From: Alphaproteobacteria bacterium
Lineage (GTDB): Bacteria > Pseudomonadota > Alphaproteobacteria > Acetobacterales > Acetobacteraceae
Reading direction: 5' to 3'
NCBI GenBank assembly: GCA_026400815.1
Contig: JAPLOI010000048.1
Location: 1-62,365 of the forward strand
DNA length: 62,365 nucleotides
The position numbers were made by a program, and so were the translations under genes. The notes beneath the pieces are model-generated. The model worked only from the letters and a program-made list of their open reading frames with translations, did not search any database and had not been told where the DNA came from. Each line of letters opens with the position of its first letter. Position 1 is the stretch's first letter. Positions 51,879 through 60,459 of this stretch are shown here, one piece after another.

Positions 51879-52471
51879 CGGGGGTGCTCGACAGCGCCGT
51901 GCTGGCGAACGCCGCCTCGGTGCTGGGCGCGGCGGCGCTGCTGGTGCTGGCGCTGGCGGTGCCGCTGGTGCGGCGGGCCACTTCGGCCGGTGTGCTGGTG
52001 GCGGGGCAGGCGGCGTGCCTGGTACTGTTGCTGCTGGCGCAGGCGTGGCTGCAGGGCAGCTGGCAGTGGCTGGCGCTGGCCGCGGCCACGGTGGCGGTGA
52101 AGCTGGTGGCGTTGCCGCGTGGGTTGCGCATCCTGGCGCCGGCCCTGGGCGAAGGCGCCGCGCCGGCCTGGCTGGTGGTGGCGGGCGCGGCGCTGGCCGT
52201 GCCGGTGGTCGCTTTGGCCGCGCCGGCCGCCGGGCTGGGCATGGCCGCCGCGCTGGCCGTGGTGCTGCTGGGCGCGCTCTGGGCGGCGCTGCGGCGGGAC
52301 GCGACCGGGCAGGTGGCCGGGGTGCTGACGCTGGAGAACGGGCTGGTGCTCGCCCTGGCCGGGCTGCCGGTGGTGCCGGGTGCCGCACTGCTGGCGCTGG
52401 CGACGCTTGCGCTGCCGGCGGCGGTGGGCGTGGCGCTGCTGCGCCGGGTGCTGCCGGAGGAACGGGCGTGA
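51875..52471 (+). CDS. HyfE/NuoK-like membrane subunit
   Basis: A 198-residue protein with about six helices, matching HyfE in length and in LVALPRGLRILAPALGEG. Near the C-terminus it retains LTLENGLVLALAG. E154 is the equivalent of the functional membrane glutamate of NuoK/HyfE. It is thus one of the few charged membrane residues kept in this complex. The start ATG overlaps the hyfC-like stop by 4 bases. Confidence 0.75.
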   Translation: MTGVLDSAVLANAASVLGAAALLVLALAVPLVRRATSAGVLVAGQAACLVLLLLAQAWLQGSWQWLALAAATVAVKLVALPRGLRILAPALGEGAAPAWLVVAGAALAVPVVALAAPAAGLGMAAALAVVLLGALWAALRRDATGQVAGVLTLENGLVLALAGLPVVPGAALLALATLALPAAVGVALLRRVLPEERA

Positions 52472-53703
52472 GCGCGCTGGGCTGGGTGGCGGCTGGGGTG
52501 CCGCTGGCGGGGGCCGCGGCGGTTGTGCTGCTGCGGCAGCGGCCGGCGGCGCCGTTCGTGGCGCTGGCCGCGGCGGCGGTTTCTCTTGTGGTGGCGATGG
52601 CGCTGCCCTGGCAGGGCGGTGCCGGGGCGATACTGCGGGTGGATGCGCTGGCGGCGCACATGGCGATGGCGGTTGGGCTGTGCGGGCTGCTGGCGCTGTG
52701 GCTCGGGCGCGCGCCGCCGGCCGTGGCCGCGCAGGGGCTGGCGATGCAGGCCGGGCTGCTGCTGGCGGTGATGGCGGAGGGGCCGGTGCTGGCCTGGGTG
52801 GGGCTGGAGGGGGCGGTGCTGGCGCTGCTGCTCGCCCCTGCCCGCGGCGGCGAGGCGGCGTGGCGCGCGGCGGTGGCGCTGGTGCCGGCGCTCGGCCTGG
52901 CCTTGCTCGGCGGGCTGGTGCTGTGGCTGGCGGCCGGCGGGGCGGGATCTTGGGTCGGGCTGGTGACGGCGTCGCCGGGCCTGGCGCCGGAGCTGCTCAA
53001 CCTGGCGTGGATGCTGCTGCTGGGCGGGCTGGCGACCGTGGCGGGCCTGGCGCCACTGCACGGCTGGATGCGCGCGGCGTCGCGCGGCGGCGCGGCGGTG
53101 TGGCTGCCGGCGCTGGGGGCTGCGGCATTGCTGCTGCTGCTCCGCGCGCGCGGGGTGGTGGTCGCGCAGGATGACGCGGTGGAGCCCGGCCCGCCGCTGC
53201 TGGCGCTGGGGCTGGCGAGCCTGGCCTGGGCGGTGCTGGGGCTGTGGCGTGAGGACAGGGTGGCGCGCGATGCGGCGCTGTTCGTGGCCGGGCTGGTGGC
53301 GGTGGCGTTCGGGCTGGGCGGCGATGCCGTGCCGGCCGGGCTGGTGTTGTTGAGCGCGGGTGTGGTGCTGGCGCCGCTGGTGGCGTTCGGGCCCGGCCGG
53401 GTGCGCGCGGCCGCCCTGGCGGCATTGGCGCTGCTGCCGCCCTTCCCGAGCTTCGGCGCCGCGCTGGCGCTGCTGGGCGAGGCGGCGGATGCGATGCCGT
53501 TCCTGGCCGTGCCGCTGGCGGCGCTGATGGTGGCTGGCGCGGGCGGGCTGGCGCGCGCGGCGCTGGCTTCATGGCGGGCGCCGGTGGCGATGCCGCCCCG
53601 CGACCTGTTGCCGGCCGGGCTGGTGCTGGCGGGGTTGGTCGTGGCGGGCATGGTGCCCGCGGCGGCGCGCTGGTTCGAATTTGTGGCGGAGGGCCTGCGA
53701 TGA
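52468..53703 (+). CDS. HyfF-like antiporter subunit, shortened and degenerate
   Basis: A 411-residue membrane protein, shorter than usual HyfF (about 480-530). The segment GLATVAGLAPLHGWMRAASR corresponds to the family's TKAGLxPLHxWLPDAH loop. It keeps PLH but has valine for the lysine and loses the LPDAH end. The later HALFK-type helix reads AALFVAGLVAVAFGL. It is therefore doubtful as a proton channel. GTG start at 52468 overlaps the hyfE-like stop (GTGA). Confidence 0.72.
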   Translation: MSALGWVAAGVPLAGAAAVVLLRQRPAAPFVALAAAAVSLVVAMALPWQGGAGAILRVDALAAHMAMAVGLCGLLALWLGRAPPAVAAQGLAMQAGLLLAVMAEGPVLAWVGLEGAVLALLLAPARGGEAAWRAAVALVPALGLALLGGLVLWLAAGGAGSWVGLVTASPGLAPELLNLAWMLLLGGLATVAGLAPLHGWMRAASRGGAAVWLPALGAAALLLLLRARGVVVAQDDAVEPGPPLLALGLASLAWAVLGLWREDRVARDAALFVAGLVAVAFGLGGDAVPAGLVLLSAGVVLAPLVAFGPGRVRAAALAALALLPPFPSFGAALALLGEAADAMPFLAVPLAALMVAGAGGLARAALASWRAPVAMPPRDLLPAGLVLAGLVVAGMVPAAARWFEFVAEGLR

Positions 53704-55166
53704 CCCTGGCAGCCACGTTGCGGGCCCAGCCCGGGCTGCCCTGCCGGCCCTGGGGGCGGCATGCCGTCTCCCCGGAGCAGTGGGTGGCGCTGGGGCAGGA
53801 CCCGTCCCAGGCCTTCGTGGCGCTGTGGGGCGATGCGCTGGTGGCCCATGCGCTGTGGCGCGATGCGGCGGGGATGCTTGCGGTCTCCGTGCCGGTGGCG
53901 GATGGGCGCTACCCCGCGCTGTCGCCCTGGCGGCCGGGGGCGGTGCTGTTCGAGCGCGCGCTGCGCGAGCTGTGGGGCCACGCGGCACAGGGCGGCGATG
54001 CCGGTGGGTGGCTGGACCATGGCGCCTGGGATGTCTCTGCGCCGATGCTGGCGCGCCCGCCGGCGCGGGAGGCCGCGGCGCAGTCTGGGCCGGAGGACGG
54101 CGAGGCGCCGGAGCAGCTGGCGTTCGGGCCGCTGGCGGGCGGCATCGCGGAGGCCGGGCAATTCCGGCTGTTCCTGTGCGATGGCGTGGTGGCACGGGCG
54201 GAGGCGCGGCTGGGCTGGCTGCACAAGGGCATTCCGGCGCTGATGCGCGGCAAGTCTCCGCGCGCGGCCAGCCGGTTCGCCGCAAGGCTGGCGGGCGATG
54301 CGCCGGTGGCCCACGGCATCGCCTTCGCGCGCGCCGCCGAGATTGTCTCCGACGTGGCGCCGCCTTCGCGCGCGCTGTCGTTGCGGGCGGCGATGGCGGA
54401 GGCGGAGCGGATGGCGAGCCATCTGGCCGATATCGAGGCGCTGGCGCTGGCGGCCGGCGTGCCCCTGGTGGCCGCGCTGTGCCAGCGCCATGTGGAGGCG
54501 TTGCGGCGCGCGGCGCTGCGGGCCTTCGGGCACCGGCTGATGATGGATGTGGTGGTGCCCGGCGGGCTGGCGGTGGATGCCTCGGCCGAAGGGGAGGAGG
54601 CGCTGCGCTTGGCGGCGGCGGCGCTGGGGCGCGAGCTGGCCGCGCTCGGCCGGCTGTGCGAGCCACTGCTGCGCGGGATCGAGGGGGTGGCCGTGGTGCC
54701 GGCGGCGCTGGCCGCCGCGCTGGTGCCGGGCGGGCCGGCCGGGCGGGCCAGCGGGCGCGATGCCGATCTCCGGCGCGCGCCGGGCTACCGGCCCTACCAC
54801 GACCTGGTGGTGGCACCGGTGCAGGAGCCGGATGGCGACGCGGCGTCGCGGCTGCTGGTGCTGCTGGCGGAGCTGCGCGATTCCGCGCGCATGCTGCGCA
54901 CCGTGCTGGCCGACCTGCCGGCGGGCGAGATCATGGTGCCGCTGCCGATGGTGTCTGGCGAGGGGTTCGGCTGGGCCGAGGGGCCGCGCGGCGATGTCTG
55001 GACCTGGCTGCGGCTGGAGGGCGGGCAGATTGCCGGTGCCTTCCAGCGCGACCCCGGCTGGCTGCACCTGCCGTTGCTGGAAGCGGCGGCGCTGGGGGCG
55101 GAGCCGGCGGAATGGCCGGTGATCCGCGCCTCCTTCGGCCTGTCGCATGCGGGGATGGATCTGTGA
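53700..55166 (+). CDS. HyfG-like large subunit without [NiFe]-binding cysteines
   Basis: A 488-residue protein of the NuoCD/HyfG type. The N-terminal about 115 residues are NuoC-like. The catalytic part begins LAFGPLAGGIAEAGQFRLFL and continues ARLGWLHKGIPALMRGKSP. Where group 4 hydrogenases have RxCGxC, this protein reads R196-L-A-G-D-A201: both cysteines are alanine. The C-terminus, ending VIRASFGLSHAGMDL, has no DPCxxC motif. It cannot hold a NiFe centre. This matches energy-converting-hydrogenase-related (Ehr) large subunits. It overlaps both neighbours by 4 bases. Confidence 0.8.
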   Translation: MTLAATLRAQPGLPCRPWGRHAVSPEQWVALGQDPSQAFVALWGDALVAHALWRDAAGMLAVSVPVADGRYPALSPWRPGAVLFERALRELWGHAAQGGDAGGWLDHGAWDVSAPMLARPPAREAAAQSGPEDGEAPEQLAFGPLAGGIAEAGQFRLFLCDGVVARAEARLGWLHKGIPALMRGKSPRAASRFAARLAGDAPVAHGIAFARAAEIVSDVAPPSRALSLRAAMAEAERMASHLADIEALALAAGVPLVAALCQRHVEALRRAALRAFGHRLMMDVVVPGGLAVDASAEGEEALRLAAAALGRELAALGRLCEPLLRGIEGVAVVPAALAAALVPGGPAGRASGRDADLRRAPGYRPYHDLVVAPVQEPDGDAASRLLVLLAELRDSARMLRTVLADLPAGEIMVPLPMVSGEGFGWAEGPRGDVWTWLRLEGGQIAGAFQRDPGWLHLPLLEAAALGAEPAEWPVIRASFGLSHAGMDL

Positions 55167-55699
55167 GCGAAGAGGCACCCTCGCCGCTGCGGCGTCTGTG
55201 GCGGAACCTGCGCGGGCGGCCGGGCGCGGTGCCGCTGGCGCCGCTGGACACGGTGGCGGTGGAGGATCTGGCGGCGCGGTTGCAGGCGGCGGGGATCCGC
55301 CGGCTGGGCCGCGGGCTTTCCTTGCACGCGATCGACCCCGGCAGCTGCGGCGGCTGCGAGCTGGAACTGCGGGCGCTGCGTGGCGTGGTGTACGAGTTGG
55401 AGCGCTTCGGCCTGCGCTTCGTGGACAGCCCGCGCCAGGCGGAGGTGCTGCTGGTAACCGGGCCGGTGACCCGCGCGTTGCAGGCACCGCTGGTGGCGGC
55501 GTGGGAGGCGACGCCGGACCCCAAATTCGTGATCGCGATCGGCGACTGCGCGATCGATGGCGGCGTGTTCAAGGGCAGCTACGCGGTGGCCGGCGGGGTG
55601 GACAGCACGCTGCACGTGGATTTCGTGGTGCGCGGCTGCCCGCCGGCGCCGGAGGAGATCCTGGAGGGGCTGCTGCTGCTGTTGGAGGCCGGAGCGTGA
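55163..55699 (+). CDS. HyfI/NuoB-like iron-sulfur small subunit
   Basis: A 178-residue NuoB/HyfI homologue. All four ligands of the proximal [4Fe-4S] cluster are present: C62 and C65 in GSCGGCELEL, C129 in IAIGDCAIDGGVFKG, and C159 in VVRGCPPAPEEI. The GTG at 55163 overlaps the hyfG-like stop (GTGA). It is the last gene of the operon. No NuoI/HyfH-like ferredoxin subunit is encoded. The RTX gene ends 52 bases away on the other strand. Confidence 0.85.
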   Translation: MSEEAPSPLRRLWRNLRGRPGAVPLAPLDTVAVEDLAARLQAAGIRRLGRGLSLHAIDPGSCGGCELELRALRGVVYELERFGLRFVDSPRQAEVLLVTGPVTRALQAPLVAAWEATPDPKFVIAIGDCAIDGGVFKGSYAVAGGVDSTLHVDFVVRGCPPAPEEILEGLLLLLEAGA

Positions 55700-55751
55700 T
55701 CGTCGGAGGCGGCACCGCCGAAGACGTGAATCACGCGACCAAGGGAGAGAG

Positions 55752-58700
55752 CTAGGTGAGCATGAACCAGTCCGCCGCGACGGTGCTGGTGATACCGCTG
55801 AGCACGATAGTGAGGTCGGCGGTGCTGTCGCCGTTCACATCGCCCTGGATCAGCGTCTGGCCAGGGAGGCTGGTGAAGCGCAACTGCCCGGCGGTGCCGG
55901 AGAAAGCCGCTGCGCCGATGAAGGCGAAGGGGTTGGTGCCGGCCAGGATCGTGTTCGCGTCGATCGCCGCGAGGTTCAGCACCTCGCCCGCAACACGGTC
56001 GAAATCGGTGATGGTGGTGGAGTGCGCCGCGGCCGGGCCGAGCGCGGCGGCGGTGAACAGGAAGCGGTCGACGCCCACGCCGCCGGTGAGCGTATCGGCG
56101 CCGCCGCCACCGGTGAGGGTATCGATGCCCGCGCCGCCGGAGAGCACGTTGGCCAACACATCTCCGGTGACGATGTCGTTGCCGGTGCCGCCAATGATGT
56201 TCTCGATGTTGCGCAGCGTGTCCTCGGCGATGCCGCCGACGCTGACCGTGGCGGCGGTGGCGCCGGCCAGGGTCACGACCACGGGCAGGGTTTTCTCGCT
56301 GTAATCCGCCGTGTCTATCCCGGCGCCGCCATCGATCGTGTCGGTGCCGGCGCGGCCGGCGAACATATTGGCCTGGGCATCGCCGGTAAGGCTGTCATTG
56401 CCGCTGCCGCCGATGATGTTCTCGATGCTCCGCAGCATGTCCTCGGCCAGTCCGCCGACGCGCACCAGCACGAGCGAGGCGCCGTTGAGGATGACCGAAA
56501 CCGCCAGTGTTTTTTCGCTGAACATCGCGGTGTCGCTGCCGGTGCCGCCATCCAGCGTGTCGGAACCCGCGAGGCCGGCCAGCGTGTCGTTGCCGGCGCC
56601 GCCGGTCAACCCGTTGCCGCCGGCATCGCCGGTGAGGGTGTCGTTGCCGTTGCCGCCGATGATGTTCTCGATGGCGACGACGAAATCGTTGGCCACGCCG
56701 CCGACGGTGGCTTGCGCCGGGGTGGCGCCGGCCAGGGCGAGCACCACGGGCGACGTGGCACCGGCAAAGGTGACCGTGTCGCTGCCCGCGCCACCGTCCA
56801 GCGTGTCGACCCCCGCGCCGCCGGAAAGCGTGTCGTCGCCCAGCCCGCCGGAGAGGGTGTTGACCGCGCTGTCGCCGGCCAGGATGTCGTTGCCGCTGCC
56901 GCCGATGATGTTCTCGATGTTGCGCAGCGTGTCCTCGGCCACCCCGCCGATGGTGACGGTGGCGTTGGTGGCGCCGTTCAACGTGATCACGACGGCGTCG
57001 GTGCGGTCGCCGTAGTCCGCGGTGTCGGTGCCCGCGGCACCATCCAGCACGTCGGTGCCGGCACCGCCGGAAAAGCGGTTGGCCAGCGTATCGCCGGTGA
57101 GCGTGTCGTTGCCGCTGCCGCCGATCAGGTTCTCGATGTTGCGCAGCGTGTCCTCAGCCACGCCGCCCACGGTGGCGGTGGCGGCGGTGGCGCCGTTGAG
57201 CGTGACGACGACGGCGGTGGTTTTCTCGGCGAAGGAGGCGGTGTCGGTGCCGATGCCGCCATCCAGCGTATCGGTGCCGGCGCCGCCGGTGAGCAGGTCG
57301 TCGCCGCCGGCGCCGTTCAGCACGTCGTTGCCGCCCTGGCCATCGAGCTGGTTGGCCAGGGCATCGCCGGTGAGCGTGTCGGCCGCGCTGCCGCCGGCGA
57401 TGCCCTCGATGTTCGTGACCGTGTCTTCGGCCACGCCGCCGACGCTGACCGTGGCAGCGATGGCGCCGTTCAGCGTGGCCACCACGGCCAGGGTCTTGTC
57501 GGTATAGTCGGCGATGTCGATGCCGGTGCCGCCATCCAGGATGTCGTTGCCGCCGCCGCCGCGCAGCCGGTCGTTGCCGCCCCCGCCATTGAGGGTTTCC
57601 ACGGCGGCGCTGCCGGCCAGCATGTCGTTGCCGCTGCCGCCGATCGCGGCCTCCACGTTGCGCACCATGTCGTCGGCGATGCCGCCCACGGTGGCCTGGG
57701 CGAAGCTGGCGCCAGCCAGGGTGAGCACGACGGGATCGGCCATGTCGGAGAAATCCACCGTGTCCGTGCCGGTGCCGCCATCCAGCACGTCGGCGCCCAC
57801 GCCGCCGCGCAACGTGTCGTTGCCGCCGCCGCCCTCGATCCGGTTGACCAGCGAATCGCCGGCCAGGATGTCGTTGCCGGTGCCGCCGAGGATGTTCTCC
57901 ACATCGCGTACCGAACCCTGCGCGACGCCGCCAATGGTGATCGCGGCCGGGATGTAGCGCTTGAGCGTGAGCACAACGGCGTTGGTGGCGGTGGCGAAGC
58001 TGATCGTGTCTGTGCCCGTGCCGCCTTCGATCTGGTCGAGGCCGCCGCCGCCGGAGAGCGTGTCGTCGCCTGCGCCGCCGACGATCCCGTTGGCCTGGGC
58101 GTCGCCGGTGAGCGTGTCGTTGCCGCTGCCGCCCACGATGCTCTCGATGTTGCGCAGCGTGTCCTCCGCCACGCCGCCCACGGTGACGGTGGCGGCGGTG
58201 GCGCCGTTCAGCGTGACGACGACGGGCGTGGTCTTCTCGGCATAGCTGGCTAGGTCCTGGATGCCGGCGCCGCCATCCAGCGTGTCGTTGCCGGCGCCGC
58301 CGATCAGCGTGTCCAGGCCGTCGCCGCCGGACAGCGTGTCGTTGCCGGCACCGCCCTCCAGCGTGTTGGCGAAGGCATTGCCGGTGAGCGTGTCGGCGCC
58401 GGAGCCGCCGACGATGCCCTCGATGCTGATCAGCGTGTCCTCGTCCACGCCGCCGACCTTGACGGTGCTCGCGAGGGAGTCGTCCAGCGTGACCGTGACC
58501 GCCAGGGTCTTGTCGGAATAGTCGGCGATGTCGAACTGCAGGCCGCCATCCAGCGTGTCGTTGCCGCCGCCGCCGCGCAGCCGGTTGGGACGCATATCGC
58601 CGGTGAGCGTGTCGTTGGCGCTGCCGCCGATCAGGTTCTCGATATTGGCCAGCGTGTCCTCGGCGATGCCCCCCACGGTGACGGTGGCGGCGGCGCCGAG

Positions 58701-60359
58701 ATTGAGCGTGACGACAACGGCGGTGGTCTTTTCGGCATAGGAGGCGGTGTCGATGCCCGCACCACCATCCAGCACGTCGGCGCCGGCATTGCCCTGCAGC
58801 AGGTCGTTGCCGGCGCCGCCGGAGAGCGCGTTGGCGTTGGCATCGCCGGTGATGCTGTCGTCGGTCTCGCCGCCGATGACATTCTCGATGCCGCGCAGGA
58901 TGTCCTCGGCCACGCCGCCGATGCTGGCCGTGCCATCCAGGGCGGCGCGCAGCACCACCGTCACCGGCAACTGGGTGCCGGTGAAATCGGCGGTGTCGAT
59001 GCCGATGCCGCCATCCAGCGTATCGGCACCCAGGCTGCCCTTCAGCCGATCGTTGCCGCCGCCGCCGAGCAGGGCGTTGGCGCCGGCATCGCCGGTGAGC
59101 ACGTCGTTGCCGCTGCCGCCGGTGATGTTCTCGATGTTGCGCAGCGTGTCCTCGGCCACGCCGCCGATGGTGACGGTGGCGGCGGTGGCGCCGTTGAGGG
59201 TGACGGCGACGGCGGCGGTCTTCTCGCTGTAGTCGGCGGTGTCGATCCCGGCGCCGCCATCGATCGTGTCGGCGCCCGCGCGCCCGGCGAAGCGGTTGGC
59301 CTGGGTGTCGCCGGTGAGCGTATCTGCGCCGCTGCCGCCAATGAGGTTCTCGATATTGCGCAGCGTGTCTTCCGCCACGCCGCCGACGGTGACGATGGCG
59401 CTGGCGGCGCCGTTCAGGGTCACGACAACGGCGGTGGTCTTCTCGGAATAGCTTGCCGTGTCGATCCCTTGGCCGCCATCCAGCGTGTCCGCTCCGGCCA
59501 GGCCGGCCAGCACGTCGTCGCCCGCCCCGCCTTCCAGCGTGTTGGCCGCGGCGTCGCCGGTGAGGCTGTCGTTGCCGGCGCCGCCGCGCAGGTTCTCGAT
59601 GCCGGCCACGCTGTCCTCGGCGATGCCGCCGACGAACACGGTGGCGGGGGTGTCGCCCGCCAGCACCACGGCGACCGCGGCAATCTTGTCGGCATAGTCG
59701 GCGGTGTCGATGCCGGCGCCGCCCTGCAGCGTGTCGGCCCCCTCGCCGCCGCGCAGCGTGTCGTGGCCCAGCCCGCCGGACAGGGTGTTGGCCATGGCGT
59801 CGCCGAACAGCGTGTCGTTGCCGCTGCCGCCGATCACGTTCTCGATGTTGCGCAGCGTGTCCTGCACGATGCCCTGGATGGTCACAACGGCGTCCGCCGC
59901 CCCGTTCAGGGTGACGGCGACGGCCCCGGTGGCCTCGGCGAAGCTGGCGGTGTCGATGCCGGCGCCGCCGTCGATGGTGTCCTTGCCGGCAAAACCGGCC
60001 AATACGTCGGCGAAGGCAGAGCCGGTGATCGTGTCCGCACCGGCCAGCAGGGCGGCCCAGGCGGTGGCGGCGGGCCCGGCCGCCAGCGCCTGGGCCGCCG
60101 GCAGCGCCAGGTTGAGCCCGGACAGGAAGCGCACCGGCGTGCCGGCCGCGTTGATGCGCAGGGCGGTGATGGTGCCGGCGCTCGGCAGCCCGGCGGTAGC
60201 GGTGAAGCTGCCGAACAGGTCCAGCGAGCGATTGTCCGGCAACGTGATCCGGAACCCGTCCGGCAGGGTGGAGAATGTGGCCAGCGACAGCTGCGCGAGC
60301 CCGGCGAGCGGGTTCTCGGTGGTGACGTTGATCGACGTCGTGGCAGAGAAACTGGCCAT
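55752..60359 (-). CDS. Large RTX (hemolysin-type calcium-binding) repeat protein
   Basis: A 1535-residue secreted-type protein. An N-terminal domain of about 105 residues with no recognised fold is followed by 16 modules of 82 or 73 residues. Each module has a beta segment (such as VVVTLNGATAATVTVGGVAE then DTLRNIENIIGG) and one to three RTX nonapeptides (GGxGxDxLx) that bind calcium. The C-terminal 120 residues (STTITDFDRVAGEVLNLAAI to VAADWFMLT) resemble the type I secretion region of serralysin-like proteins. No catalytic domain is seen, so an adhesin or matrix role is likely. The ATG at 60359 is preferred to a TTG at 60371. No type I secretion genes lie in the window. Confidence 0.85.
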   Translation of the reverse strand: MASFSATTSINVTTENPLAGLAQLSLATFSTLPDGFRITLPDNRSLDLFGSFTATAGLPSAGTITALRINAAGTPVRFLSGLNLALPAAQALAAGPAATAWAALLAGADTITGSAFADVLAGFAGKDTIDGGAGIDTASFAEATGAVAVTLNGAADAVVTIQGIVQDTLRNIENVIGGSGNDTLFGDAMANTLSGGLGHDTLRGGEGADTLQGGAGIDTADYADKIAAVAVVLAGDTPATVFVGGIAEDSVAGIENLRGGAGNDSLTGDAAANTLEGGAGDDVLAGLAGADTLDGGQGIDTASYSEKTTAVVVTLNGAASAIVTVGGVAEDTLRNIENLIGGSGADTLTGDTQANRFAGRAGADTIDGGAGIDTADYSEKTAAVAVTLNGATAATVTIGGVAEDTLRNIENITGGSGNDVLTGDAGANALLGGGGNDRLKGSLGADTLDGGIGIDTADFTGTQLPVTVVLRAALDGTASIGGVAEDILRGIENVIGGETDDSITGDANANALSGGAGNDLLQGNAGADVLDGGAGIDTASYAEKTTAVVVTLNLGAAATVTVGGIAEDTLANIENLIGGSANDTLTGDMRPNRLRGGGGNDTLDGGLQFDIADYSDKTLAVTVTLDDSLASTVKVGGVDEDTLISIEGIVGGSGADTLTGNAFANTLEGGAGNDTLSGGDGLDTLIGGAGNDTLDGGAGIQDLASYAEKTTPVVVTLNGATAATVTVGGVAEDTLRNIESIVGGSGNDTLTGDAQANGIVGGAGDDTLSGGGGLDQIEGGTGTDTISFATATNAVVLTLKRYIPAAITIGGVAQGSVRDVENILGGTGNDILAGDSLVNRIEGGGGNDTLRGGVGADVLDGGTGTDTVDFSDMADPVVLTLAGASFAQATVGGIADDMVRNVEAAIGGSGNDMLAGSAAVETLNGGGGNDRLRGGGGNDILDGGTGIDIADYTDKTLAVVATLNGAIAATVSVGGVAEDTVTNIEGIAGGSAADTLTGDALANQLDGQGGNDVLNGAGGDDLLTGGAGTDTLDGGIGTDTASFAEKTTAVVVTLNGATAATATVGGVAEDTLRNIENLIGGSGNDTLTGDTLANRFSGGAGTDVLDGAAGTDTADYGDRTDAVVITLNGATNATVTIGGVAEDTLRNIENIIGGSGNDILAGDSAVNTLSGGLGDDTLSGGAGVDTLDGGAGSDTVTFAGATSPVVLALAGATPAQATVGGVANDFVVAIENIIGGNGNDTLTGDAGGNGLTGGAGNDTLAGLAGSDTLDGGTGSDTAMFSEKTLAVSVILNGASLVLVRVGGLAEDMLRSIENIIGGSGNDSLTGDAQANMFAGRAGTDTIDGGAGIDTADYSEKTLPVVVTLAGATAATVSVGGIAEDTLRNIENIIGGTGNDIVTGDVLANVLSGGAGIDTLTGGGGADTLTGGVGVDRFLFTAAALGPAAAHSTTITDFDRVAGEVLNLAAIDANTILAGTNPFAFIGAAAFSGTAGQLRFTSLPGQTLIQGDVNGDSTADLTIVLSGITSTVAADWFMLT
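56185..59990 (-). repeat. Sixteen tandem 246/219-base modules within the RTX gene
   Basis: Counting the DTLRNIEN-type block gives 16 units. Typical units are 82 residues (246 bases). Shorter ones are 73 residues (219 bases) and lack one nonapeptide. Several units near 56900-57200 and 58100-58250 differ by only a few bases, suggesting recent duplication or gene conversion. Confidence 0.8.
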
Positions 60360-60427
60360 ATCGAAATGCAACCGTCAGGTAACTGAGCGGCGCTGATCCG
60401 AAACAGAGCGTTTCAAATCTGCTACAG

Positions 60428-60449
60428 CCCGGCGGATTGCCCCGCCGGG
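60428..60449 (-). terminator. Stem-loop downstream of the TauD-family gene
   Basis: CCCGGCGG (60428-60435) and CCGCCGGG (60442-60449) pair with a 6-base loop, 10 bases past the dioxygenase stop. No long T run follows on the minus strand, so it is a weak intrinsic terminator candidate. Confidence 0.4.
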
Positions 60450-60459
60450 CCGGGAGCGA

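Noticed and set aside
50604-55487. A 1627-codon open frame on the minus strand opposite the hyf-like operon
   Set aside because: It is a shadow of GC-rich codons. Its translation is low-complexity Ala/Pro/Arg with no domain, while the plus strand encodes six recognisable subunits with matched overlaps.
49159-55699. A true hydrogenase-4 or formate hydrogenlyase
   Set aside because: The NiFe cysteines are absent from the large subunit, no ferredoxin subunit or formate dehydrogenase is encoded, and no hyp maturation genes are in the window.
55557-58253. An 898-codon plus-strand frame with regular repeats opposite the RTX gene
   Set aside because: The regularity is the antisense reading of the RTX modules. 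The minus strand has calcium-binding nonapeptides and a secretion-type C-terminus.
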